This document shows positions 37,681 through 48,500 of a DNA stretch of 64,000 bases, piece by piece. Below the pieces are notes generated by a model. The model saw only the letters and a list, made by a program, of their open reading frames with translations. It did not search any database and was not told where the DNA came from. The stretch is from Pirellula sp. Its GTDB lineage: Bacteria; Planctomycetota; Planctomycetia; Pirellulales; PNKZ01. The stretch's first letter is position 1. The number at the start of each line of letters is the position of its first letter. The stretch is from positions 62,001 through 126,000 of the forward strand of contig PNKZ01000013.1 of assembly GCA_013822735.1 (NCBI GenBank), in the 5' to 3' direction. Made by a program: the position numbers and the translations under genes.

Positions 37681-37803
37681 TGCAGACGTTCCGATCCTGA
37701 GAGGCTTCGAGTGAAGTGGGCGGTAGTCGAGCGACGAAAATGGATCGCGATCCGGAAGCGGAGAGCTGCCGTCGCTTGCAACTGCGAGGTCGTCTACTTG
37801 CCG

Positions 37804-37831
37804 ACTATAAGTGCATTAACCGAGCTCACAA
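37804..37831 (-). promoter_or_regulatory. Candidate promoter of giant gene 1
   Basis: On the minus strand: TTGTGA (37826-37831), 16-base spacer, TATAGT (37804-37809). The spacer GCTCGGTTAATGCACT is close to that of giant gene 2 (GCTCGTTCAAGGGGCT). Transcription would start near 37797, about 115 bases before the ATG. Confidence 0.6.
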
Positions 37832-38065
37832 CGAATTGGATCGCTGGATAAAAAAGTAAAAAACGCCGCGAATAACGCTGCGAAAATTGATCGCGCGCGC
37901 AACGCCGTTCGTTCGCTCCGACACGGCGACGCAGCCCCGCGGAGGCACCTCGGTAGGTGCGACAAGTTCGCCGGTTGCAACTGCTCGATGAAGCGGTCGG
38001 TCCGTACACACTGTCGCGGTGACCGGCGATTACCTAACACCTTCGAGGGTGCGTCATCACAAGAC

Positions 38066-38085
38066 CGCGACATTTTCGCGCGGTG
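38066..38085. promoter_or_regulatory. 20-bp element shared by both giant-gene regions, copy 1
   Basis: CGCGACATTTTCGCGCGGTG; 18 of 20 bases match the copy at 54304-54323. It lies about 235 bases upstream of the promoter candidate of giant gene 1. Confidence 0.5.
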
Positions 38086-38368
38086 AAAACGGGGGAATGT
38101 CGTCGAACCCCTAAGAGGCCGGCAGAGGCACGTCGGCGACATGTTGTCGCGTCCGCAAGACGGTTGGCGTCAAGTTGTCACCATGGCAAATCTCGTCAAC
38201 CCAAATATTCTTCGCAGGACAAAGATCAACGTCGCTGCCGCAACGAATTCTTATTACTTGTTTGCATCCACGTTTGCCGGCACGCGCGTTGCAAAAGAAA
38301 GGGTTCAACGCGGCAATATTTTTGTGGGCAGATTTGGCAACTCCCTCAACAGCAGCATCTCTAACACC

Positions 38369-39355
38369 ATGATTCGCACTTCACGCAATACGACGTATTC
38401 GGAGTGGGTCGCGACGGAATTGGAATGGCGCCGCATAGCGATCCAACTCCAGGAGCTGGACGCGACCATGCAACAACGCTCTCTTTCGGACTACGTACGT
38501 CGCGGAGATAGCTTCTTACCGTTGGGCGTATTGGAAATGTCGGTAGCGTCTGCATCGCGTCTTACGCTCGACGAGCTGCGGCGTTTTCCCGGCGTAGGTC
38601 TTGTGAAGATTCGCAATCTTTGCGGCTTGCTGCGGCGAATCGTGCAAGTGGATGCCCGTTTCGAGCATGAACCATATGCTTTGGCCACCGCCGGCGATTC
38701 CGACACGGTGTCGGAAGTTACTTGGTCGCAGTGGTGCAACGAGCTCCGCGGTTCCTCGGAGCTAAGAGATCCCGTCGGACGATATGTTGAAAAGCTTGAT
38801 GAACTCCCCCGCGGTAGCTGGGTCATACCCGTCGGCGATTTCGCGGCGCTGTCGTTGCATGAGCTGCTTCGACTGCCGGGCTACGGCGCACAACGAGCCG
38901 GCGCGGTGATCGCAACCATCCGAATGCTCGCGAATCTTCGTTCGGCATTGAATCGTCAAACCGGTGCGACGGTGATGTGCACCCGCGTGGAGATCGCTCG
39001 CGCCGACGCCTGGTTTGTAGCCGCGCTCTGCGCTCCCGAGTCGATGAACTTTGCGGATCTGCGGCGCGAAGTTCTGGAACCGTTGGGGCGGCAAATTCGT
39101 GCTGATCTAGGCGAAGCGTATGCGGATCGCGACTGCGACGGCACGCTGTCGGCGTCGCGTGTCCGTCAGGTTCGCCAAGAAGTGTTCGCGGCGATTCAGG
39201 TCCGTTGGCCGCGCGGCGAACGACTCGTGGAAGCTTTTTTAAGCACGATCAATGCGTCGTGGAAGCCCGACGAGCAAGCGTCCGCCGTTAGAGAATTGAC
39301 GAGATTTTTTCCAAGTGCACGCCGCGCGACACCGGAAACCGGCGAGAAACGGTAG
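38369..39355 (+). CDS. Putative DNA-binding protein: two HhH-like repeats and sigma region 4-like helix
   Basis: 328 aa from the ATG at 38369; the frame runs back to 38141 but that part is not protein-like. Two homologous halves are visible: residues 10-95 with TLDELRRFPGVGLVKIRNL, and 118-190 with SLHELLRLPGYGAQRAGAV. Both end in a helix-hairpin-helix pattern as in the RNA polymerase alpha C-terminal domain. Residues about 240-282 (ending SASRVRQVRQEVFAAI) resemble the recognition helix of sigma region 4.2 (RERVRQIE-type). No catalytic motif, signal or membrane segment. It sits between two giant PEP-CTERM genes and is read opposite to both, so a regulator of them is a fair inference. No database family could be confirmed. 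Confidence 0.7.
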   Translation: MIRTSRNTTYSEWVATELEWRRIAIQLQELDATMQQRSLSDYVRRGDSFLPLGVLEMSVASASRLTLDELRRFPGVGLVKIRNLCGLLRRIVQVDARFEHEPYALATAGDSDTVSEVTWSQWCNELRGSSELRDPVGRYVEKLDELPRGSWVIPVGDFAALSLHELLRLPGYGAQRAGAVIATIRMLANLRSALNRQTGATVMCTRVEIARADAWFVAALCAPESMNFADLRREVLEPLGRQIRADLGEAYADRDCDGTLSASRVRQVRQEVFAAIQVRWPRGERLVEAFLSTINASWKPDEQASAVRELTRFFPSARRATPETGEKR

Positions 39356-39577
39356 CGCCTTTTTGCGTTCTCAGTTCGCTACGAGGACGCCCGCCGACGC
39401 CGTTTGAAGCGACCGCTCCGTCGCGCGTCCTGATCGCTAACGGATTGAAATCCGTCTAGCGCACCGAGAGCATGACTTTATCAATCAGGCGGCAGCGAAC
39501 GGCGCAGAAACGCAGATTAATGCAAGGAGAATTCGAATGTGCCCGAAAGCATCTTCTGCCAGCTAGATCGGCAGCGT

Positions 39578-42500
39578 CTACTTGCTTGCGATCGATTCCG
39601 ACTGCGAGGATTCCACGTCGGCGTCGAGTTTCCGCTTCCGCCGGCGATAACCGGCGAACCCGATTCCGGCCAGGCTGATTAGCAGCAGGCTCCCGGGTTC
39701 GGGAACGGCCGAATAGTTGACGTAGAGACTGTTTCCGACGGCGCTCACCCAGAATTGGCCGCCGATTGTGCCGGGACCGTAGGCCGTGTTGCTGAACACG
39801 CCCGTTCCGGCGCGGGAGTCGACCACGTTGAAGTTGGCAAGGTAGGTATAGTTCCCGTTGTCGATCTCGTTCTGACCGAGAATGCCGTTGGTCGTCATCC
39901 ACTTCCACTGGTACGCGTCGGCGAACGGTTGTTCGGGATTGAAGTCGTTGGGGCCCGGCGCGTTCCCCCCTTCGTTCTTGCCATAAGCGGCGTTGTTCAA
40001 AGTCCACGAGTCGATGTAAAGGGTGAGATTCGTCCCCAAGGTCACGGTTCCCGCGACGTTCAAGTAGTCCCAGTTGGTCCCTTCGACTCCGACCGCCTGA
40101 TTGAAATCGAACACGAGCGAGGAATTGTTACCGAGGACGATTCCGCCGGTCCCGACGTCGAGCCGACCGACGCCGTTGCCGTTGTTGCCCGCGTCGTTGG
40201 CGCCCGCGCTCAACTGCCCGCCGGCGGCCGGAGATCCTCCGGCGGCGATCGTAATTGCCGCCGCAGCGTTGATGGCGGCTCCCGGCGTAGCGGCGGGCGC
40301 ACCGCCGTTGAGCGTAGCCCCCGCCGCGACCAACACGTCGCTGCCGGCGAGAGTGCCGTTGACGGTTAAGACGCCGGCGTTGACGGTCGTCGAGCCGGCA
40401 TAATTGTTCGTGCCGTTGAGTACGAGGATGCCGGTGCTCTCCTTGAACAGCGCGCCGGCTCCCGTCACGCCGCTATTGACCGTCAGTTTCGTGGCTGCGG
40501 CGACGTCGAATGCGCCGCCTCCCGCGCTAAGCGTCACGCCGCGATTCGCACTCAACGACGTGCTTCCCGTGGTCTTCAGCGTTCCCTTCGTCGCGCCGCC
40601 GCCGAGCGTCAGTTGGTTGGCGGCGAAAGCTCCCGGCGATGCGCCGAGGTTCGCTTCGGAGGCAATCTGCAGAGTTCCGTTGCCGACAGACGTTCGTCCG
40701 GTGAACGTGACGCTGTTGTCGCCGCTTAGGATCCAGGTGCCCGTGCCGACGGAACTCTTGAAGAGCCGCTGCCCCCCGGTGATTTGGCCGCTGATTTCGC
40801 CGTTGCCGTCGCCCCGCAACACGAAGTCTTGCGCTCCGGCGGCAAGGTTGACGTCGCCGCTGATGGTGAGTGTGCCGGCGTCGGAATTGAGCACAGCGCG
40901 GTTGGCGCCGTCGGTGCCCGTATCGACCGTGAGGTTGCCGGTCCAGGTGTTATTGCCGCTTTGGTTGTTGAGGGCCGCATTGCCGCCCGCTCCCGCCGAG
41001 AGAGAGAGCAACTCGCCGGCGACCGTGATATTGCCCGACAGCGAAAGCGTGCCGCCCGCGGCGACACTCGTGCCGTTGGTCGTGCCGCCGAGCGCACCAC
41101 CGTGGGCGACGGCCAGCACGCCGGCCGACACGGTGGTCAGTCCGGCGTAGTTGTTCGCGACATTCAGGCTCAGGATCCCGACGCCGTCCTTGGTCAGCCC
41201 GCCGGCGCCCAGGGCGATGGCGTCGGCGACGATGATGTTGCCGATGCCGCCGAAGGTGAGGTCGACGTCGGCGCCGGTGACGGCGTTGCCGGACGCGACG
41301 TCGAGCGTCAGCGTGTCGCCGGCTCCGTTAGAATTGATGCGCGCGGCCGAGGCGAGGGTAATGTTGCCCGCGTAGGTGTTATTGCCCGCAGCACTGCGAA
41401 GTGCGCCATCGTCGCTGATGCCGGTGCCGTTGAGCGTTAGCGCTTCGGCCAGCGTGGTGATGTTGTTGGAGATCTCCAAGGCGGCGCCGGTGCCCGCCAC
41501 GGTCGTGCCGCGGGCCGTGCCGCCGAGCGCACTGCCGTGCCTGATCTGCAGCACGCCCGCCGTCACTGTCGTGAAGCCGGTGTAGCTGTTAAGCGTGTCC
41601 AGCAACAAAGTACCGGTCGTCGTCTTATCGAGCGTCGCGTTGACCGTGGCACCGCCGGCGTTGAGTTCCGCCAAGTTTCGCAACGTGCCGGATTGCGCGT
41701 TGAAAGTGATGAACGCTCCGGCAGCGCCGATGTTGCCGGACGTCATATCGAGGAGGCCGCCGTTGAGCGCGAGCGTCACGTTTTCCACACCGAGTCCGTT
41801 GGTATACGCGATGTTCCCTCCGACGGTGAGCGAGCCACCTGTGATGTTGATCGTATTCGTGATCACGTTCAGAGCATTGACCGTCGTGTTGCCCATACTG
41901 ATATTGCCGGTGACGTTGACAGTGCCGGCGCTAATGTTGAGCGTCGAGGCGGCCGTGGTCACCGTCGTGACGGCGGCGGTCGCCGAGTTGACGGCCATAT
42001 TGATCGCGCCGATCGTCGTCGTGCTGCCGGCAATGTTCACCGTGGCCGACGATCCGCCGGTCGCGTTGACGCCGCTCAGCGTCACGGAGCCCATGTTTAA
42101 CGTCGTGATCGACGTGGTGCCGATGCCGCCGATATCAATCGTAGCCGCGGCGTTGCCGGACGAATCGGCGGTGCTCGCCGAGTTCTGACTCATCGTCACG
42201 GTGCCCAGCGTTACCGTGGTCCCCGCCGTCGTGCCGCCCAACGTGAGATTGGCCGTGGTACCGCCGGTCGTGAAGCTGGAGCCGGCGCGATTGCTGAGCA
42301 CGGCCGTGGTTGCCGCGAACGTTCCCTGATCGAAGGTCAACGTACTGACATTCGTCTGGGTTGTCGTATTAGCGGTCGGGTTGCGCGAGGCCATCGTGAG
42401 CGTGCCGAGCAGGAGGTCGGCACTGTGACCTGCAAGAGACAGCGTCGAAGTCATCGACGTACCCGTATTGGTAGTGCTATTGATCATGTTCAATGTCGCG

Positions 42501-45500
42501 GCGGCAGTTCCGTTTTCGCCGCGAACGGTGACGCTGCCCTGAGTCGGATTGGCGAAGTTGACGGCTCCGCTGCTGCGCAGCGCCGTGGTTCCGGACGCCA
42601 GAAAGCTGCCGATGTTGAACGTGTTGGCGAAGAGATTGGTTTGACCGGTTCCCATCGTCAGCGTCGCGGTGCCGGCGCGCGTCGTGGTGCCGCCGACATC
42701 GAGCGTGCCCGCCTGAATCGTACTGTTTACGGCGAGCAGCGCAGTATTCGTGTCCGTAGCGCTGCCGCCATCCGCACTACCGACTCGGAACGCGCCGGCC
42801 GTTCCCAGGTCGGTCGTAAACGAACCGAGATTGGTCATCGTCAGGATGACGGTACCCGTCGCGGTGCTGCTGCCGCCGACGCGAAACGTGAGGTTCGTGC
42901 CGGAAACATTCCAAGCGCTCGTCGCGCCGGCGACGGTAAGACGGGCATTTGTGCCGGTTCCGGCGGAGCCGATGGTGACGTTAGCGTTGTTGGTCAGCGT
43001 GCGCCCGGCGCCGAGCGTAATCGTGTTCTGGCTCGACGAATTGGTTTGCACGAGCATCGCTCCGCCGATCGTCAGATTGGCGGAAGAAAGATCGAGCGTA
43101 CTGACGATGGTTCCTGCCGAAGTGCCGAAGGTCAGGCCGCCGCTCAACGACGTGTTGGTGGCGATGGTCGTCGTTCCTCCGACGAGAGTCGTCGTGCCCG
43201 AGTAGTTGTCGGCGGCGTTGTTGCTTAGGCCTGAAAGCACCAAGGTTCCGGCGCCGTCTTTGTTCAGATTGAATGAATTGATGCCGTCGTTAATCACTCC
43301 GCCGACCGTGAGCGTGTTGGCGGTGGTCGTTACGGTGACGTTCGCTCCCAACAGCACGGACCCGGTGCCGAGGTTGTAACTGCTTCCCCCGGTGAAAACG
43401 AAACTCCCGTTCCAAACTTGGGAGTTGTTGTTGGCGTTGACGATAGCGGCGCCGGAAAGGTTGTTGATGATGCCGCCGTTAATGGTGAAGAGTCCGGTGC
43501 CGAGAGCACCGGCGTGGTTGATATTTAGCGTCGTGGCTGCAGCCATCATGACGCCGCCGGTCGCGTCGGTGTTGTCTCCGTTGAGCGTGAGAATGCCGCC
43601 GCTGAGATCGGTGAGGCCGTCGTAGGTGTTTGCGCCATTGAGAACGAGCGTGCCCGCTCCGGCTTTGCCGAGTCCGCGATTGCCGCCGCTTTGACCGATG
43701 GCCCCGCCCACCGTCAGCGTGCCGGCCGCGCCGGTAACGACAGTATTGTTCGTGAGCGTGACGCCGCCGGCGCCGAGGTTGAGGCTCTGCGTACCGGTGA
43801 ACGTAAAGTTGCCGTTCCAGGTCTGAACGTTGTTGGTGCTGAGCGTAACCGCTGCGCCCGACGAGTTGTTGATCGTCGTACCGGAACCGATGACCAGCGT
43901 GCCGGTGCCGAGGGCAGTTGCCGTATTGATATTCAAAGTGCCGTCGGTAAGCGTGATGCCGCCGGCTCCGCTATTGGCGCCGCTGAGCGTAAGCATGCCG
44001 GCGCCGGTCTTATTTACCGAACTGGTAAAGGTCGTGTTGCCGCTGACGACGAGCGAAGCCCCCACGGCGGACACTTGCCAGGTTTGCGGCGATGATGCCG
44101 TGAGCGGGGCGGCGATCGTGATCGTGCCGGCGTTATTGCGAATTTCGATTCCGGACGAGCTGCTCACCGGGGCCAACTCGAGCGTGCCGCCGGTGCCGGG
44201 ATTGATCGTGACGGCCGTCACGCCGGCAGGTACGGAATCGAACACGAGGCTGTCGATGGTAAACGCCGCATCCAGCGTGGTGGTAATGACCGTCGTGGAG
44301 GTAAACGGCGTCCCCAACGCGCTAAACACGACGGTTTCCGACGGCAGCGGCTTGTGCGCCGAGTCGACCGTTCCGTTACTATCCGACGTCCAATTGGCGG
44401 TACCCGCGCCGAGCGTGTTCCAGGAGGCATTCTGTCCGCCCCGCCAGTAGATCGGCAGGAACGGCGATGCCGTAAGGCTCACAAGCGAATCGGTCCGATT
44501 GATGACCAGATTCCAACCGTTGATGCCGGCGCCCAGTACGAAGTTGGCGCCGAGAAGTCCGCTTGGCGCCGAAATCAGATTGTAGGTCGTGGCCGAAACG
44601 CCGGCGCCGAAGTTGATGAAATCAAGAATAACGGTCCCGGATACCACGGCCGGATTCGTCACGGCCAGGCTGTCCGAGAGTAGCGCGTCGAGTTCGAACG
44701 CGAGTCGCGAGCCGTTGGCAAGCGTAAGCCCGCTTAACCCTCCGAGGGCCTGCACTGCGCCGTTGCCGAAGTTCATCACGCCGGAGGCCCCGACGGTAAG
44801 GGCACTGATCCCGCCGACGCCGAAACCCGCGCGAAGCGCGCCGTCGCTCACGGTGACGGCCCCGCCGTTGAGATTCGTCGTGTTGGCAAGAATCACCGTG
44901 CCGGGCCCCAGCTTGATCAGGCTGCCGCTGCTGGCCGCATCCACGCCGGCGGAAAATTGCAGCACCCCGGTGGAACTCGTAACGTCTAGCGTAGCGCCGG
45001 CCGCGGCGACGGTGAGAACGCGATTCGCGCCGAGGTCGAGCGTGGTGCTCGCCGTGTAGCGGAGCGTACCGCCGTTGACCGCGACGGTGTTGGTCGCGGA
45101 GGCGTTACCAAGGTTGCCGCTCGTGGAAAACGCCAGCACCCCGGAATTGACGTTTACCGGGCCGCTAAACGTATTCAATCCGCCGAGCGTCACGGTCCCC
45201 ACCGTCGATTTGATGACGCCGACGCCGCCGGCCAAAATTGCCGCGACCGTGCCGGAGCGCAAGTCATAGTCCGCCGACGCGGTGAGAATTCCCGTGGTGC
45301 CGTTGATGCTGCCGCTTTGCAGGCTGACGGTCCCGACGGTTTCCGCGAACGTGGCGACGTCGAATGTGCCGCCGTTGATCGTGACGTTGCCCGTATCGGC
45401 AAGCACGCCGGCCGCTCCCAAAGCCAAGATGCCGCCGGTGATTGTCGTACCGCCGGTATAGGTGTTGGCTCCCGAAAGCGTCAGCGTGCCGCCGTTGATC

Positions 45501-48500
45501 TTGGTGAGGCCGCCGCTGACGTTCGCCGTGTTGAGTGCGCCGGCCGTCACCGCGGCTCCCGTTCCGCCGCCGCCCATCAGGGTGATCGTCGGAACGGTTC
45601 CGGGAGTATAGGTGCCGGGATTCGTAATCACGATGCCGACGACCGCTCCGCCGCTAATGAGCGCATAGCCGGAGGCCGGCGTGCCGCCGGCAACGACGCC
45701 TGCGGTGCTAAACACGACTGCCGGAGCGCCCACATAGCCGCTGCCGCCGGTTACGGTGAGATTACTTTGCGTGACGCCCGCGCCCGACGCGCCGACGAAG
45801 ATGTTGGAAAGGGAACTGTTGGCGCCGTTGGAATCGAAGACGAGTCCGCCGGCGAAGTCTTGCGAATCGTCTCCCGTGGCCGACGTATTATCGACGGCTC
45901 CGAAGAGCGTGGCAGTATAGGTAATCCCTGCGGAGGACGCCGGAATCCAATTGGAAACGCCCACGCTCGTTTGTAGCGTACCGCCGACAAAATTGAGGTA
46001 GGCATTGTTGCCGCCGGCCGCGTTCACGCTCTGCGTGATGGCGGTTCCTACGCTCAAGGTACCGTCGGCCAGATTGATGAAGCCGGAGTTCCCGCTGCCG
46101 TTGGTGGTGCTATTACCGAAGCGGATACTGGTGCCGCCGACGGTGACGCTACCTCCCGCGACATTCAAAACACCGAAGGTGCCGCCGGCGGTCGTCGAGT
46201 TCATGAAGATGGCGAACGGCTGCGTGGCGCCGGTGTGATCAATCATGCCGTTGCCGGCTACGGTGATCTGCCCCATGCTGTAGCCGTTGATAAACCATTC
46301 GCCGCCGGTGTGGTCGAGGAATCCGTCGCCGCCGACGTATACGACGCCCACCGAGGCGGTGGCCGTATCTAACGCGCTGCCGAGATTCGCGCTGCCGTTG
46401 ACGTCAAAACGGTTAAGTACCTTGTAGACGCCCCCGGTGAGATTGAAGTAACCGTAGGAACCCGCGGCGCGCGCAACATATTGAGAGTCGCCGGTGCCCG
46501 GGCTCAGCGTCACGGTGCCGGCCGTTTGGTTGTAGATCGCCACCGATCCGAGAATGTTGCCGCCGGTGGTGGCGAACGCGGTGACGTTTCCGGAAACGTT
46601 GACGATCGTGTTGCCCGCCGTGCTCCCGTAACTGAGCGTCGACGCCGTCGTGTTGCCGGTCCACGTGCCGGTGATGTTCAAAGTACCGGCGCTCAGGGTC
46701 GTGTTGCCGGTGTGCGAGTAGATGCCGCTTAAGGTGAACGTGCCGGAGCCGGTTTTGGCGATTCCCAAGGTTCCGGCTCCCGTATTCTGCGACGTCCCGC
46801 TGAAAATAGTGCTGGAGTTGTCGCCGCCGACGGTCAGCGTTCGATTCGCGGCACCGCCGTTTTCTACGAGGCCCGAGCCGGCAAGTGAGCCGATCGTGGT
46901 ATTAAAGTTGTTCAGTCGCAACGTGGCTGCGGCGGCGAGGATGTGGGCCGACGTTTGGTTGAGGCCGTTGGTCGCCGCCGCCTGGAGAATGCCTGCGTTG
47001 ATCGTCGTCGTGCCGACATAGGAGTTTGTGCCGCTGAGGGTCAGAATTCCGTCGCCGGATTTCGTGAGGTTGCCCGTGCCGGTTATGCCTCCGCTCGAAA
47101 CGAGCGCCGTCAGCGCGTCGGCGACGGTCCATGTCTGACTCGCGCCCAGAATGATTGGCGCCGACAGTGTGATTGTCGGGGGGGCGCCGGTGGCCACATC
47201 GATTCCCGCCGTGGGCAATGTCGGCGTAATGGTCAACGTTCCGCCCGTCCCCGGCGCAATGGCGATCGACAATAGAGGTCCGGAGCCGACGGCGTTGTTG
47301 AACGCCAAGCTACCGATACTGAAGGCTCCGTCGAGCGTAGTGCTGAGCGTCGTAGCCGTCTGCGTGGTTGTGCTGAAGATTACGTCCGTCGCAATGCCGG
47401 GCGTACCGTTCGCATTCGTATTACCCGCGAGGTCCGTCGTCCAGTTCGTCGTGATACCGGTGTTTCCCCTCCAGCTGGAATTGATTCCGCCTTTCCAGTA
47501 GAAGTCGCCGGTGGAGGCCGCCGCGGCAAGTTGCACCAGCGTGTCGCTCGTGTTCAAGCCGAGCGTAACGCCCAATAAAGTCCCGCCGAGGGATCCGAGC
47601 GAATAGGTTGCGCCGTTTAATCCGCCCGCGGCGGTGAGCAGATCGTAGTTGCCGGTACCGAAGCCGCTGAGTCCGGTGAGGTTGAAAACAATACTATTGG
47701 CGGTCGTCGCGGAAGCCGAGGTCGTGAAACGATCGTAAGCCGAGGTCGAGCCTAGTTCGAACGCGAGCGTCGTCGTGCCGGTACCTGCGCCAAGATTCAA
47801 AGCGCCGGAGCCGAGATCGACCGCCCAGCCGGCCGTGTTGACCAAATTGAGCGTGGCGCCCGCCGCGACCGTAATGGCGTTGGTCGTGAGCGCGGCGCCC
47901 GCACCACCGGTGATGTTGAGCGTGCCGGCGGTAACCGTCGTGGCCCCGACATAGCCGATGCTCGAACCGCCGAGGGTGAGCGCCGACGTCGGGCTCATCT
48001 GCACGATATTTGTTACGTTGGAGCCGACGTTGGCGCTAATGGTCGTCGTGCCCGTGGCGATGCCGCGATTTGTGATTGATCCGGAATGGTTGACCGCCAA
48101 GGTGGTCAGCGCTATGGCGCCCGTGGTCCCGTTGTTGCCGATCGAAAGATCGCCCGAGCCGGTGATGCCGCCGGATACGGTGAATGTGCCGGTCGTTCCT
48201 TCCTTGGTAAGCAGCAAGTTATTGTTGAGCGTGATGCCGCCGCTGAGGTTGGGACTTCCCGTCGTCGTACCGCCGAAGATGGTCAGCAAGCCGCTGGTGC
48301 CGGCCGCAACCACGATCGGGTTCGCGTAGACGCCGCTATTGAAGAACGTCAGCGCGGCATTAGCGCTTCCCGTTGTGTCGCCCAACGTGATGACGTTGGT
48401 GCTCGCGCCGAACGTGTTGACATTGTTGCCGCCGACGACCGTTCCCGATTTGATCACGAGGCCGCCGGTAAAGGTGCTGGCGACGGCGCCCAAAGTCAGA

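Larger units (their letters stand above)
37681..38368. other. Divergent control region between giant gene 1 and the HhH-protein gene
   Basis: Roughly 690 bases, no confident gene. It holds the promoter candidate at 37804-37831, an A-rich patch near 37847-37864 and the shared 20-bp element at 38066-38085. The frame of the HhH protein is open back to 38141 but with low third-position GC, so it is probably not coding. Confidence 0.6.

Noticed and set aside
38141..38368. N-terminal extension of the HhH-repeat protein
   Set aside because: Third-position GC is low, the sequence is not protein-like and the ATG at 38369 begins the conserved-looking part.
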